A stretch of 64,000 nt of DNA from Dactylosporangium fulvum (GCF_025137375.1 NZ_CP073720.1:6658501-6722500); one strand, 5' to 3'. Positions 34,835 through 43,955 are shown, counted from the stretch's first letter. Program-made: numbers and translations. Notes: generated by a model from the sequence alone, not told the origin.

Positions 34835-35689
34835 TCAGAAGAGGGTCAGGGGCTCGACCGGCTCCGGCTCGGGCAGCGGCTCGAGGTCGGGCACCCTGGC
34901 GCGTACCTCGTCGTGGAAACGGCGGGCCAGCAGGGGCGCGTCGGCGTTGTCCGGGGTGTGGACGAACATCGTCGGCGAGCGGCCCTCGCGCAGCCAGCCG
35001 GCGACCACGTCGACCCAGCCCTGCCAGCCCTCGACCGTCATCTCGGTGGCGTCGCGGCCGAGGTACCGAACGATCGGCCGGTCCGTCAGCGCGACCGGTC
35101 GCAGCGGTGTGCGCGGCTTCTTCGTCCAGGCGTCCCGCTCCGCGTCGCTGGTCGGCGGGCTCCGGAAAAACGCGGTCGTGTCGAACGGGACCCATTCCGC
35201 GGCCACGGTCGCGAGCACGCCTTCGAGCAGCCGGGTCGAGTGCGGGTCGGTGAAGAAGGCCGGGTGGCGCACCTCCACGGCGTAGCGGTACGACGTGGGC
35301 AGCCGGCCCAGGAAGCGGGCGAGCACCGGGACGTCGGCAGGGGCGAACGACCCGGGCAGCTGGATCCAGAGCGCGTGGGCGCGCGGGCCGAGCGGCTCGA
35401 TCGCGTCCAGGAAGGCCCGCAACTCCGCGTCGGCACCGGCGAGACGGTGCTCGTGGGTGACGACCTTCGGCAGCTTGACCACGAACCGGAAGTCGGGGTC
35501 GGTCTGCTGCGCCCACGAGGCCACGGTGTCGCGGGCCGGCGTCGCGTAGAACGTGGTGTTGCCCTCGACCGCGTTGCACCAGCCGGCGTACGATCGCAGC
35601 CGCTCGTGGGCCGGCAGCGGGTGCGCCATGAAGCGTCCCTGCCACGCCTTGAGTGTCCACATCGCGCATCCCACGTGTAGCCGTCTCAC
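34835..35689 (-). CDS. DUF72 (YecE-like) protein
   Basis: 284 aa from the GTG at 35689. It is preceded by TACGGT exactly 7 nt upstream, and the longer frame to 35731 would begin inside the neighbouring terminator hairpin. TIM-barrel family: HVGCAMWTLKAWQGRF, GWCNAVEGNTTFYATP, FRFVVKLPKVVTHEHRL, LWIQLPGSFAP, YAVEVRHPAFF, and late YLGRDATEMTVEGWQG, MFVHTPDNADAP. The biochemical activity of DUF72 proteins is unestablished. It is convergent with the Hsp70 gene (21-nt gap) and separately transcribed from the kinase gene upstream. Confidence 0.9.
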   Translation of the reverse strand: MRRLHVGCAMWTLKAWQGRFMAHPLPAHERLRSYAGWCNAVEGNTTFYATPARDTVASWAQQTDPDFRFVVKLPKVVTHEHRLAGADAELRAFLDAIEPLGPRAHALWIQLPGSFAPADVPVLARFLGRLPTSYRYAVEVRHPAFFTDPHSTRLLEGVLATVAAEWVPFDTTAFFRSPPTSDAERDAWTKKPRTPLRPVALTDRPIVRYLGRDATEMTVEGWQGWVDVVAGWLREGRSPTMFVHTPDNADAPLLARRFHDEVRARVPDLEPLPEPEPVEPLTLF

Positions 35690-35710
35690 CGGACGTACCG
35701 TATACGGGCG

Positions 35711-35740
35711 CCGCGGGGCGTGCGTGGGCACGCCCCGCGG
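35711..35740 (-). terminator. Terminator after the KDG kinase gene
   Basis: CCGCGGGGCGTGC (35711-35723) and its complement (35728-35740) with a 4-nt loop, 12 nt after the kinase stop. Its presence rules out a DUF72 start at 35731. Confidence 0.85.
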
Positions 35741-35752
35741 CAGCGCCTGCGG

Positions 35753-36856
35753 TCAGCGCTGCACGCGCGCGCCGGCCCCCCGCATCAGCGCCTCCACCTC
35801 GGTGAGGCTGGCCATCGACGTGTCGCCCGGCGTGGTCATCGCCAGCGCGCCGTGCGCCGCGCCGTACTCCACGGCCAGCGCCAGGTCGCCGTCGCGCTCC
35901 AGCAGGCCGTAGATCAGTCCCGACGCGAAGCTGTCGCCGCCGCCGACCCGGTCGAGGATCTCCAGGCCGGGCCGGTGGGTCGCCTCGGCGAACGCGCCGC
36001 CGCCCCACGCCACGGCGCCCCAGTCGTTCACGGTCGCGCTGTGCACGCCGCGGAGGGTGGTCGCGACGACCTTGAAGTTGGGGTACTCCTGGACGACCGC
36101 CTCGATCATCGCCTTGAAGTTGCCCGAGTCCAACGCCCCGCTGTGGATGTCGGTGTCCGGCACCTCGAAGCCGAGGCAGGCGGTGAAGTCCTCCTCGTTG
36201 CCGATCATCACGTCGACGAGGCGGGCGAGCCGGCGGTTGACCTCGCGCGCACGCTCCTGGCCGCCGACGGCCTTCCACAGGCTGGGCCGGTAGTTCAGGT
36301 CGTACGACACGAGCGTGCCGTGCTTGCGGGCGGCGGTCATCGCGGCCTCGGCCGTCTGCGCGGCCGTCTCCGACAGCGCCGCGTAGATGCCGCCGGTGTG
36401 CAGCCATCGCACGCCCAGCGTGCCGAAGAGGTGGTCCCAGTCGACGTCGTCCGGCTTGAGCCGGCTGGCCGCGGTGTGGCCGCGGTCCGAGGTGCCGACG
36501 GCGCCGCGCACGCCGAAGCCGCGCTCGGTGAAGTTCAGGCCGTTGCGAACGCTCCGGCCGATCCCGTCGTACGGCATCCAGGTGATGAACCTCGTGTCGA
36601 CACCGCCCTGCAGGACGAGGTCCTCGAGCAGCCGGCCGACCTCGTTGTCCGCGAACGCGGTGACGACCGCGGTCCGCAGCCCGAAGCAGCGCCGCAGGCC
36701 GCGCGCGACGTTGTACTCCCCGCCGCCCTCCCAGGCCCGGAACTCGCGTGCGGTGCGGACCCGGCCCTCGCCGGGATCGAGCCGCAGCATGATCTCGCCG
36801 AGCGAGACCAGGTCGAAACGGCAGTCGTCCTTCGGCCGTGGCGCGACGACGCTCAT
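35753..36856 (-). CDS. kdgK: PfkB-family sugar kinase, probable 2-dehydro-3-deoxygluconokinase
   Basis: 367 aa from ATG 36856, which overlaps the aldolase stop (ATGA). PfkB motifs: N-terminal LVSLGEIMLRLDPG, the glycine pair FRAWEGGGEYNVARGL, mid-protein SYDLNYRPSLWK, and the ATP/anion-hole catalytic motif DRVGGGDSFASGLIYG. The GEIMLRL and DLNYR signatures are typical of KDG kinases. With the aldolase it forms the lower half of an Entner-Doudoroff-type route: phosphorylation of 2-keto-3-deoxygluconate, then cleavage to pyruvate and glyceraldehyde 3-phosphate. Confidence 0.9.
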   Translation of the reverse strand: MSVVAPRPKDDCRFDLVSLGEIMLRLDPGEGRVRTAREFRAWEGGGEYNVARGLRRCFGLRTAVVTAFADNEVGRLLEDLVLQGGVDTRFITWMPYDGIGRSVRNGLNFTERGFGVRGAVGTSDRGHTAASRLKPDDVDWDHLFGTLGVRWLHTGGIYAALSETAAQTAEAAMTAARKHGTLVSYDLNYRPSLWKAVGGQERAREVNRRLARLVDVMIGNEEDFTACLGFEVPDTDIHSGALDSGNFKAMIEAVVQEYPNFKVVATTLRGVHSATVNDWGAVAWGGGAFAEATHRPGLEILDRVGGGDSFASGLIYGLLERDGDLALAVEYGAAHGALAMTTPGDTSMASLTEVEALMRGAGARVQR

Positions 36857-37491
36857 GCCGCACCTCCCGCAGCCGCCACGGCCGCCGCGGTACGGGCGGT
36901 GACCTCGTCCCAGCGCTCGCCGGCGATGAGGTCGGCCGCGACGATCCAGCTCGCGCCGACCGCCAGCACGGCCGGGACGGCGAGATACTCCGGCATCACG
37001 GCGGGCGTGATGCCGCCCGTCGGAATGAACCGCACCCCGCGGAACGGCGCCGCCAGCGCCTTGATCATCTCGGCCCCGCCGAGCTGCTGCGCCGGGAAGA
37101 ACTTGACGATCTCCAGGCCCGCGTCGAGGGCCATCTGGATCTCGGTGGCGGTGGCGGCACCCGGGAACACCGGGACACCGGCGTCCTGGCACACCCGGAC
37201 CACGGCCGGCGCGAAGCCCGGCGTCACGACGAACCGGGCACCGGCCGCGAGGGCCTGCTCGGCCTGGCCGGCGCTCAGCACCGTGCCGGCGCCGACGACG
37301 AGGTCGTCCCGCGCGGCGAGCGTCTTGATGGCGTCGAGCCCGGCAGCGGTGCGCAGGGTCACCTCCGCCGCGGCGAGCCCGCCCTTGACCAGGGCGTCGC
37401 CGAGAGCGCCGGCGTGCCGGGCGTCCTCGAGGACCACGACAGGCAGCACCCGGCCGATCGCAGGCTGTTCACTATTCTGAACATCAGTCAC
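36853..37491 (-). CDS. eda: KDPG/KHG aldolase
   Basis: 212 aa from GTG 37491. The choice of start rests on TATGGT (37504-37499) exactly 7 nt upstream; ATG 37503 is the alternative and would lie inside the -10. The KDPG aldolase fold is clear: VLPVVVLED, AAEVTLRTAAG with the catalytic Glu, GAGTVLSAGQAEQAL, FVVTPGF, and the Schiff-base lysine in IVKFFPAQQLGG, then RFIPTGGIT. First gene of the two-gene operon with kdgK. Two palindromes overlap its promoter and first codons, so control by the divergent IclR protein is likely. Confidence 0.92.
   Translation of the reverse strand: MTDVQNSEQPAIGRVLPVVVLEDARHAGALGDALVKGGLAAAEVTLRTAAGLDAIKTLAARDDLVVGAGTVLSAGQAEQALAAGARFVVTPGFAPAVVRVCQDAGVPVFPGAATATEIQMALDAGLEIVKFFPAQQLGGAEMIKALAAPFRGVRFIPTGGITPAVMPEYLAVPAVLAVGASWIVAADLIAGERWDEVTARTAAAVAAAGGAA
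37466..37483. promoter_or_regulatory. IclR-type operator TGTTCA-N6-TGAACA
   Basis: An 18-bp dyad TGTTCACTATTCTGAACA within the first codons of eda (downstream of its predicted transcription start). TGTTCnnnnnnnnGAACA-type dyads are typical of IclR regulators such as the PobR/PcaR group. It would act as a roadblock repressor site. Confidence 0.65.
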
Positions 37492-37501
37492 GTACGTGAC
37501 C
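37488..37501. promoter_or_regulatory. Palindrome GTCACGTACGTGAC at the eda start
   Basis: A 14-bp perfect palindrome covering the eda start codon and the end of its -10 box. It may be a second regulator site or a second half of the IclR binding region. Confidence 0.55.
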
Positions 37502-37538
37502 ATACTGGAGGCCGCAGGCGTTCGCTAGAGTTGCCCGC

Positions 37539-38315
37539 GTGCCCACCGCGCCAGAGGACTTCCAGCCCGTCAAATCGGCCGGGCGCACGCTCGACCTGCT
37601 TGAACTGCTCGCCGACCAGCCCCACCCGTGGACCCTGGTCGACCTCGCCCGTGCGCTCGAGATCCCGAAGAGCAGCCTGCACGGGCTCCTGCGCACGCTG
37701 ACGAGCCGCGGCTGGGTGCGGGCCGACGAGACCGGCACACGTTTCCGCCTCGGCATGCGGGCCCTGCGGGTCGGCGCCGCCTACCTCGACGGCGACGACA
37801 CCGTCGGCCTGCTCTCCGGCGTCCTCGACGAACTGTCCCGCCGGTTCGGCGAGACCGTCCACCTCGGCCGGCTCGACGGCGACCAGGTCGTGTACCTCGC
37901 CAAGCGCGAGTCGGTGCACCCCCTGCGCCTCTACAGCGCCATCGGCCGCCGCCTGCCGGCGCACGCCACGGCGCTGGGCAAGGCGCTGCTCGCCGAGCAC
38001 CCGGACCCGGAGGCCGACCGCATGCTGAGCTGGCCGCTGCCGCACCTCACCCCGCACACGGTCACCGAGCGCCGCGCCTTCCACGCCGGCCTCGCCGAGG
38101 TGCGCGCGGCCGGATACGCCGTCGACCGCGAGGAGAACGCCGAGGGCATCCTGTGCTTCGCGATGGCCGTGCCGCTGGCGAGCCCCGCGGTCGACGCGGT
38201 GAGCATCTCGCTGCCGGTGGCCCGGCTCCGGCCGGAGCTGGAGACCTCGATCGTCGTGGCACTGCGCGAGACGGTCGGCGGCCTCGGCCAGGCCCGCAGC
38301 ATGCTGAGCGCATGA
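37539..38315 (+). CDS. IclR-family regulator of the KDG kinase/KDPG aldolase operon
   Basis: 258 aa. N-terminal winged HTH (KSAGRTLDLLELLADQPHPW, LVDLARALEIPKSSLHGLLR, RGWVRADETGTRFRLG) and C-terminal GAF-like effector domain (FGETVHLGRLDGDQVVYLAK, RLPAHATALGKALLAEH, VDREENAEGILCFAMAV). The GTG start is 7 nt after TAGAGT (37526-37531), so leaderless. It is divergent from eda with only 47 nt between start codons, which places it as the local repressor or activator with a keto-deoxy-sugar acid as likely effector (as in KdgR). Confidence 0.93.
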   Translation: MPTAPEDFQPVKSAGRTLDLLELLADQPHPWTLVDLARALEIPKSSLHGLLRTLTSRGWVRADETGTRFRLGMRALRVGAAYLDGDDTVGLLSGVLDELSRRFGETVHLGRLDGDQVVYLAKRESVHPLRLYSAIGRRLPAHATALGKALLAEHPDPEADRMLSWPLPHLTPHTVTERRAFHAGLAEVRAAGYAVDREENAEGILCFAMAVPLASPAVDAVSISLPVARLRPELETSIVVALRETVGGLGQARSMLSA

Positions 38316-38380
38316 CCCGCGGGGGTCCTGGCGGCCACCGTCGCAGCCCCGCATACCCGCCCCATCGCGCGCCTGACGAC

Positions 38381-38418
38381 GCCGGGTGCGAGGGACCACC
38401 TGGTCCCCCGCACCCGGC
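38381..38418. terminator. Terminator between convergent IclR and ThuA genes
   Basis: 18-bp arms (GCCGGGTGCGAGGGACCA versus its complement, one mismatch) with a 2-nt centre. It serves the IclR gene and, in reverse, the ThuA gene whose stop is at 38438. Confidence 0.85.
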
Positions 38419-38437
38419 TGTGAGCGGGACGGGCTCG

Positions 38438-41400
38438 TCAGCTGTAGACCTCGAACTCGAACAGTGAGTAGCCCCATGCGGTGGCACGGGCCGTGCCGTT
38501 GATCCGGACATACCGGCCCGTGGCGTTCAGGGCGGTGTTGTCGTCCACCCCGCCGTCACCACCGGTCACCGTCCGCACCGTCGTCCACGTCGTACCGTTC
38601 GCCGACGTCTGGATCTGATACCCGGACCCGTACGCCGCCTCCCAGGTCAGCTTCACCCGGTTGATCGCGTACGACTGACCCAGGTCGACCTGAATCCACT
38701 GCGGATCGGAGAACGCACTCGCCCACCGGGTCGTCAGCGACCCGTCCACCGCGGCCAACGCCGGATACGCAGCGGACTCGGTGCTCGACGCCGTCACCGG
38801 ACGGTTCAACGCCAGATTCCCCGACACCGGCGGCGGGGTGCTGCCGGAGGTGAACGTGAAGTCGTCGATGTCGAACAGCGAACCGGTGGCACCGCCGGTG
38901 AACACCAGGTACAGCTGGTGCGTGCCGGACGGCGGGTTCACCGTGCCGGTGACGTCGGCCCACGTCTCCCAGCCGCCGGTCGGGTTGACCTGTACCGTCG
39001 CCACGGCCGGACCGGTCGGCGAGTCGGCGCGCACCGTGATCGTCCCGCCGATGCCGGCGGAGGCGACCCGCGCGGAGAAGCCGGTGACGCCGGCCAGGTT
39101 GTACGGCGTGAACGAGATCCAGTCGCCGTTCTCGATGTAGCCGACGGCGTTGCCGCCGTGGGCGCTCGGCTTGGCGGCGAGCTGGACGCCGTTCATCGTC
39201 CCGTAGTGCTCGGCCTGCCGGGTCCGCGGTTGCAGCACGTGCTGGTCCTGGACCGCGGTCCCGCTGACCGGCGTGTACTGCGCGTTGATCACCCCGAAGA
39301 TGTTCGCGGACGCGTCGTGCTCACCGTCCACGGTGGTCTGGATCGTCCCGCTGCAGCCGTTCTTGCTGGTGATCGGGTGACCGTGGCTGTCGTGGCCGAG
39401 GATGTAGCTGACCGTCACCCGGTTGCAGTCGACGGTCCCCCCGTTCGGATCGGTGACCTGCACCTGGAACGGCACCAGGTCGCCGAACTGGAACACCGAT
39501 CCGTCGGCCGGGGTGATGAGCTGGACCGTTGGCCGGCCGACCCCGATGACGGTACTGGCCGTTGAGATCCTGCCGCCACTGTCCCGCACCGTCAGCGTCG
39601 CGGTGTACTCGCCGTTCGCGGTGTACGTGAACGTCGGGTTGGCCGCCGTGGAGTCGGTGGTGCCGTCGGTGGTGAAGTCCCAGGCGTACGTGATCGGGTC
39701 GCCGTCCGGGTCGTTGCTGCCGGCCGAGCTGAACTGCACGGTCAGCGGCGCCGCGCCGGTCAGCGGGGTGGCGCCGATCTGGGCGATCGGTGCCCGGTTG
39801 CCGCCGTTGTTGTACTCGATGCGGTAGAGGGCCGAGTTGGCGTCACCGCCGAACCAGGTGGTGCCGTAGTCGAGCACGTACAGGGCGCCGTCCGGCCCGA
39901 ACTCCAGGTCCATGATCTGGGTTCCGGACCACGGGAACGGCTCGATCGCGCCGGCCGCGCCGGTACCCGTCAGGGTGACCGTCTTGATCCAGCGACTGGT
40001 GAACTCGCCGAGGAAGACCTTCCCGTTGTAGGAGGACGGGAACTTCACATCGGAAACCAGCGCCGGGTTGAAGTTGTAGACCGGACCCCCCATCGGCCCG
40101 CCCCCGCCCAACTCGGGACGCGAGGGCCCCGCGCCACCGTACGGCAGCCAGGCGACCTGGGACGGCGGGAGGGTGGTGATACCCGTGTTGTTCGGCGAGT
40201 TGTTCGTCGGCCCACCGGCACAGTTGAACGGTCCGGCCGACGGCCCGTTGGGGAACGTGAACTCCTGGTAGGGAGTGTTGTAGTTGGAGCAGTACGGCCA
40301 GCCGAAGAAGCCCGGCTGGGTGATCCGCTCGAACGAGACCGTGCCCGCGGGACCGCGCTGCGGGTCGGCGGTGCCGGCGTCGGGGCCGTAGTCACCGAGG
40401 TAGACGACCCCGGTGGCCTTGTCCACGCTCATCCGGAACGGGTTGCGGAAGCCCATGGCGTAGATCTCGGGCCTGGTCTTCGCCGTGCCCGGGGCGAACA
40501 TGTTGCCGGCCGGGATGGTGTAGCCACCCGTCGCCCCCGGCTTGATCCGCAGCACCTTGCCGCGCAGGTCGTTGCTGTTGGCCGAGGTGCGCTGCGCGTC
40601 GAACGCCGGGTTGCGGTCGGGCCGCTCGTCGATCGGCGCGGAACCGGCCGAGTCGAACGGGTTGGTGTCGTCACCGGTGGACAGGTAGAGGTTGCCGGCC
40701 GCGTCGAAGTCGATGTCACCACCGACGTGGCAGCACAGGCCACGGCTGGTCGGCACGTCGAGGATCGTCACCTGCGAGGCCGGGTCGATCGTGTAGTCGT
40801 CCCGCACGGTGAACCGGGCCAGCTTGTTGGAGCCGTTGAACGGGGCGAACTGCGCCGCCGTGCCGTTGGCCGGGGCGTCGCCGCCCGGCGTGCTGAGCGG
40901 GGGCGCGTAGTAGACGTACACCCACCGGTTCGTGGCGAAGTTCGGGTCGGCCTTGATGCTCTGCAGACCCTCCTCGTCGTGGGTGTAGACCTGCAGCGTC
41001 AGGGCGACCTTCGTGTTGCCGTTGACGTCGGTGTACCGGATGGTGCCGTCGCGGGAGGTGTGCAGCACGCCGCGGTTCGGCAGGACGGCCAGCCCCATCG
41101 GCTCACCGACCTCCGCGACGCCCTTCGCGAGGGTCACCTGCGTGAACGTGCCACCGGCCGGCGGGTTGGACCCGACCGAGCAGTTGCCGGTGCCCTGGGC
41201 CGCGTACCGGATGCCGCCGAGCAGGTGGGTGCGGAAGTTGGCCTCGCTGTAGCTCTCGATGGTGTGTCCGAGGCCCGAGTACCACGAGCGTCCGCCGTCG
41301 TAGGCGCGGCACCAGGAGATCGGGTGGTCGGCGCCCATGCTGCCGCCGGTGTAGGTCGACTCGTTGACGTTGGCCAGCACGTGCACCGAAGAGCGCGGGT

Positions 41401-41920
41401 TGGTACGGAAGCTGTACCACTCGTCGGTCCGGTTCCAGTTCGCCGGCAGGCCGGCCGTGGACGGGTGGACCGTGTCCTCGATGCGGACCGTGGCCGGCTG
41501 GATCGCCGGGTGGTTGGAGAAGTACGCGCCAACGAGGCTGCCGTACCAGGCCCAGTCGTACTCGGTGTCGGAGGCGGCGTGGATGCCGACGTATCCGCCA
41601 CCGGCCCGAATGTAGCGCTCGAACGCGGCCTGCTGGGTCGTGTCGAGCACGTCACCGGTGGTGGACAGCCAGATCACCGCTTTGAACCTCGCCAGGTTGG
41701 CGTCAGTGAACTGGCCGGCGTCCTCGGTCGCCTCGACCGTGAAGTTGTTCTGCGTGCCGAGCTGCTGGATCGCGGCGATGCCCGCCGGGATCGAGTCGTG
41801 CCGGAACCCCGCGGTCTTGCTGAAGATCAGCACCGAGAAGTCGGCGGCGAAAGCCGGGGCGATGTTGACGCCGACCCCGGCCAGCACGATGGCGACGCAG
41901 AGCAGCACTCTGCGAAACAT
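38438..41920 (-). CDS. Secreted multidomain ThuA / sugar dehydrogenase / PKD / CBM6 / CBM32 protein
   Basis: 1160 aa with a signal peptide (RRVLLCVAIVLAGVGVNIAP, cleavage after AFA). In order: ThuA-like class I glutamine-amidotransferase fold ~28-245 (VLIFSKTAGFRHDSIPAGI, GYVGIHAASDTEYDW); glucose/sorbosone-dehydrogenase beta-propeller ~260-700 (MGLAVLPNRGVLHTSRDG, CCHVGGDIDFDAAGNLYLST, YAMGFRNPFRMSVD); PKD ~710-800 (APLTVQFSSAGSNDPDGDPI); a linker; CBM6-like ~905-1035 (YIENGDWISFTPYNLAGVTG); and an F5/8 type C/CBM32 module ~1045-1160 (NRPVTASSTESAAYPALAAV, FEFEVYS). It probably binds and oxidises sugars or polysaccharide ends outside the cell. A palindrome 300 nt upstream suggests LacI-type sugar control. 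Confidence 0.92.
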   Translation of the reverse strand: MFRRVLLCVAIVLAGVGVNIAPAFAADFSVLIFSKTAGFRHDSIPAGIAAIQQLGTQNNFTVEATEDAGQFTDANLARFKAVIWLSTTGDVLDTTQQAAFERYIRAGGGYVGIHAASDTEYDWAWYGSLVGAYFSNHPAIQPATVRIEDTVHPSTAGLPANWNRTDEWYSFRTNPRSSVHVLANVNESTYTGGSMGADHPISWCRAYDGGRSWYSGLGHTIESYSEANFRTHLLGGIRYAAQGTGNCSVGSNPPAGGTFTQVTLAKGVAEVGEPMGLAVLPNRGVLHTSRDGTIRYTDVNGNTKVALTLQVYTHDEEGLQSIKADPNFATNRWVYVYYAPPLSTPGGDAPANGTAAQFAPFNGSNKLARFTVRDDYTIDPASQVTILDVPTSRGLCCHVGGDIDFDAAGNLYLSTGDDTNPFDSAGSAPIDERPDRNPAFDAQRTSANSNDLRGKVLRIKPGATGGYTIPAGNMFAPGTAKTRPEIYAMGFRNPFRMSVDKATGVVYLGDYGPDAGTADPQRGPAGTVSFERITQPGFFGWPYCSNYNTPYQEFTFPNGPSAGPFNCAGGPTNNSPNNTGITTLPPSQVAWLPYGGAGPSRPELGGGGPMGGPVYNFNPALVSDVKFPSSYNGKVFLGEFTSRWIKTVTLTGTGAAGAIEPFPWSGTQIMDLEFGPDGALYVLDYGTTWFGGDANSALYRIEYNNGGNRAPIAQIGATPLTGAAPLTVQFSSAGSNDPDGDPITYAWDFTTDGTTDSTAANPTFTYTANGEYTATLTVRDSGGRISTASTVIGVGRPTVQLITPADGSVFQFGDLVPFQVQVTDPNGGTVDCNRVTVSYILGHDSHGHPITSKNGCSGTIQTTVDGEHDASANIFGVINAQYTPVSGTAVQDQHVLQPRTRQAEHYGTMNGVQLAAKPSAHGGNAVGYIENGDWISFTPYNLAGVTGFSARVASAGIGGTITVRADSPTGPAVATVQVNPTGGWETWADVTGTVNPPSGTHQLYLVFTGGATGSLFDIDDFTFTSGSTPPPVSGNLALNRPVTASSTESAAYPALAAVDGSLTTRWASAFSDPQWIQVDLGQSYAINRVKLTWEAAYGSGYQIQTSANGTTWTTVRTVTGGDGGVDDNTALNATGRYVRINGTARATAWGYSLFEFEVYS

Positions 41921-42223
41921 GATCGGATGAGTACCTCTCGTAGAAGGTCACCGAAAGACGTGCGCCGATCACGTCTGGACCGCGAGCGCGTTCGTCCCGC
42001 CCATCGGGCACCGGACGGGCACTGCGGCAGGTGTGGGGGTGTGTCCGCACGGGCGTCGATGCCGTGCGGCGGGGGTGTTCTGACACTCCGCGCCTCGCCG
42101 AAGGCCGCGGGGTGCTGCGGACTGGCATCCGCAACCGAACCGATCGCCGATGGCGGCGACGACCAGCCGGAATCGAAGGGTATGTGCGTGCGGTCGCCTC
42201 CCTCCCACCTCAGTTGATCACGC

Positions 42224-42239
42224 GAGAGAGCGCTCTCTC
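42224..42239. promoter_or_regulatory. LacI/CebR-like operator GAGAGAGCGCTCTCTC
   Basis: A 16-bp perfect palindrome, extended to 18 bp by flanking bases. It resembles the TGGGAGCGCTCCCA operator of actinobacterial cellobiose regulators (CebR) around the same GAGCGCTC core. It lies in the 382-nt gap upstream of the ThuA gene, the only nearby carbohydrate gene. The rest of this gap holds nothing else I can define. Confidence 0.6.
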
Positions 42240-42302
42240 ACCGAGGTGCGGACAGTTAAGCAGACTCCCCCCGCTGTTGTGAAGACCCAACGACGCCCAT
42301 CG

Positions 42303-43955
42303 CTACAACACCCGGCCACTCAGGGGTTGCGCAGGTCCACGATCTCGACCGCCAGGTGCGGCCAGGCGGCCCAGCGCCATCGCGGCACGGCCGGCCATCT
42401 CGGCGTCCGGCACCGCGCCGAGCATGGCGCCGAGCAGGTCCAGATCGCCGGCCTGCTCGGCGAAGCGGGCCACAGCGACGACCACGCGGTCGTGGCCGCC
42501 GCCGTCCCTGGCGGCAGCCACTGCCGGTACCGCCGCAAGAGCCTCGGCGTCGAGCACCGGCAGCACCGCGTCGACGCTCCAGCACCCTTCCGCGAACACG
42601 CCGGTCAGCAGGCCGGCGAACAGGTCACGGTCCCGGGCCGGCAGGCCGGTGCGGACGGCGAGGCGGGCCAGCAGCCGGCTCAGCTGCGGCCCGGGCCGGC
42701 CGCCGGCCACCTCCGCGAACAGCCGGTCGGCCGCGGTGCGGTCGCCGGCGTCGACGAGCACGGTGGCGAGGCCGACGTCGGCCAGCTGCCACCACCGCAG
42801 GACGCGCAGGCGGGCCCGTAGCCGCGGCACGCGCACCTCGACGATCTCGGCGCGCAGCGGCTCGTCGGCCAGGGCGTGCGCGAGCGGAACCGCGTCGGCG
42901 ACGACCGCGGCCAGTTCCTGCGGGATGACGCGGTCGCCGGCCAGCACGTCCAGCACGGCGCGGAGCCGCTCCGGAGTCGCCTCCGCACGCCTGCCGTCGA
43001 GCCACCGCAGCACCTCGCGGGCGAGCGGGCCCGGCCCGTAGCCGGAGATGCGGCAGTCCCGCATCCGGCCCAGGACGGCGAGGGCGTCGTCGAACCGGTC
43101 CAGCGCCAGGAACAGCCGGGCGAGCCGGTGCTGGTACACCATCTGGTCGTCACGCTCGCGGCTGCGCTTCGGGCACTTGCGGAACGCGGCCACGAGCGCC
43201 TTGGCGCTCGCCGCCGGCAGCCCGGGCGTCGCCAGCGCCAGCAGTGAGCGCTGCTGCTCGCTCGGGCCGAGCCGGGTCGCGAGCGCGAGTGCGTCGTCGA
43301 ACCGGTCCGCCCCGGCGAACGCGACGACGAGCCGCTCGCCGTCGACGTCCTCGACGGTGCCGCAGCGCCGGTCGGTCTCGGCGAGGCCGAGCGGCCCCAG
43401 CAGCGCGGCCGCCGCGGCGAGACGGGGCCGGTCCTTCTCGTCGAGCAGGGCCGCCCAGCCGTCGAGGAGCTCGGGCTCCCCGGCGTGTGCCTCGGCCAGC
43501 GCCGCGAACACCGCCGAGACCCGCGCGACCCGCAGGTGCGCCGACAGGTGCTCGCCGGGCCGCACCACCAGGACCGTCCGGAGCAGAGCATCCTCCGCGT
43601 CCGGGTGGCCGGCCACGAGCCGCGCCAGTGTCCCGGCGACCGCGTACTCAGGGGTGTTGCGCCCGCTGACGAACGGTCGGTAGGGGTGGTCGCCGCTGAG
43701 CGCGGCGGTCACGAACTTCACGGCACGCTCGCCGGTGAGGATGCGGGGCGCCGCCGTGGCGAACGGCTCCGGCAACCAGCCCTCGAGGAGGGCCGTCAGC
43801 TCCTCGGCCGCGCCGTCGTGGTCGCCGCCGTCGAACCGGGCCACCGCCCAGGCGATCCGCTCGGCCCGGTCCATCGTGCGCTCGGGTGGCTGCGGACCGA
43901 ATCGGGTGAGGACGTCCCGGGCGCGGTCGGCGATGGCGATCGTTTCGGCTGCCAC
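42303..43955 (-). CDS. Large helical-repeat protein, unknown function
   Basis: 550 aa from GTG 43955, which follows TAGAGT by 6 nt. Almost entirely alpha-helical with TPR/HEAT-like spacing (AERIAWAVARFDGGDHDGAA, HRLARLFLALDRFDDALAVL, LVDAGDRTAADRLFAEVAGG). No catalytic motif. It lies 76 nt downstream of the giant ATPase gene in the same direction but has its own promoter-like box. Oddity: the end reads LGRLAAPGGRDRGPAQPLSG in this frame, whereas the neighbouring frame gives a more natural HLAVEIVDLRNP-stop at 42320; a 1-nt shift near 42350 is possible. Confidence 0.7.
   Translation of the reverse strand: MAAETIAIADRARDVLTRFGPQPPERTMDRAERIAWAVARFDGGDHDGAAEELTALLEGWLPEPFATAAPRILTGERAVKFVTAALSGDHPYRPFVSGRNTPEYAVAGTLARLVAGHPDAEDALLRTVLVVRPGEHLSAHLRVARVSAVFAALAEAHAGEPELLDGWAALLDEKDRPRLAAAAALLGPLGLAETDRRCGTVEDVDGERLVVAFAGADRFDDALALATRLGPSEQQRSLLALATPGLPAASAKALVAAFRKCPKRSRERDDQMVYQHRLARLFLALDRFDDALAVLGRMRDCRISGYGPGPLAREVLRWLDGRRAEATPERLRAVLDVLAGDRVIPQELAAVVADAVPLAHALADEPLRAEIVEVRVPRLRARLRVLRWWQLADVGLATVLVDAGDRTAADRLFAEVAGGRPGPQLSRLLARLAVRTGLPARDRDLFAGLLTGVFAEGCWSVDAVLPVLDAEALAAVPAVAAARDGGGHDRVVVAVARFAEQAGDLDLLGAMLGAVPDAEMAGRAAMALGRLAAPGGRDRGPAQPLSGRVL

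Noticed and set aside
35690-35731. Upstream start for the DUF72 protein
   Set aside because: It falls inside the hairpin terminator of the kinase gene; the GTG at 35689 has a correctly spaced TANNNT box.
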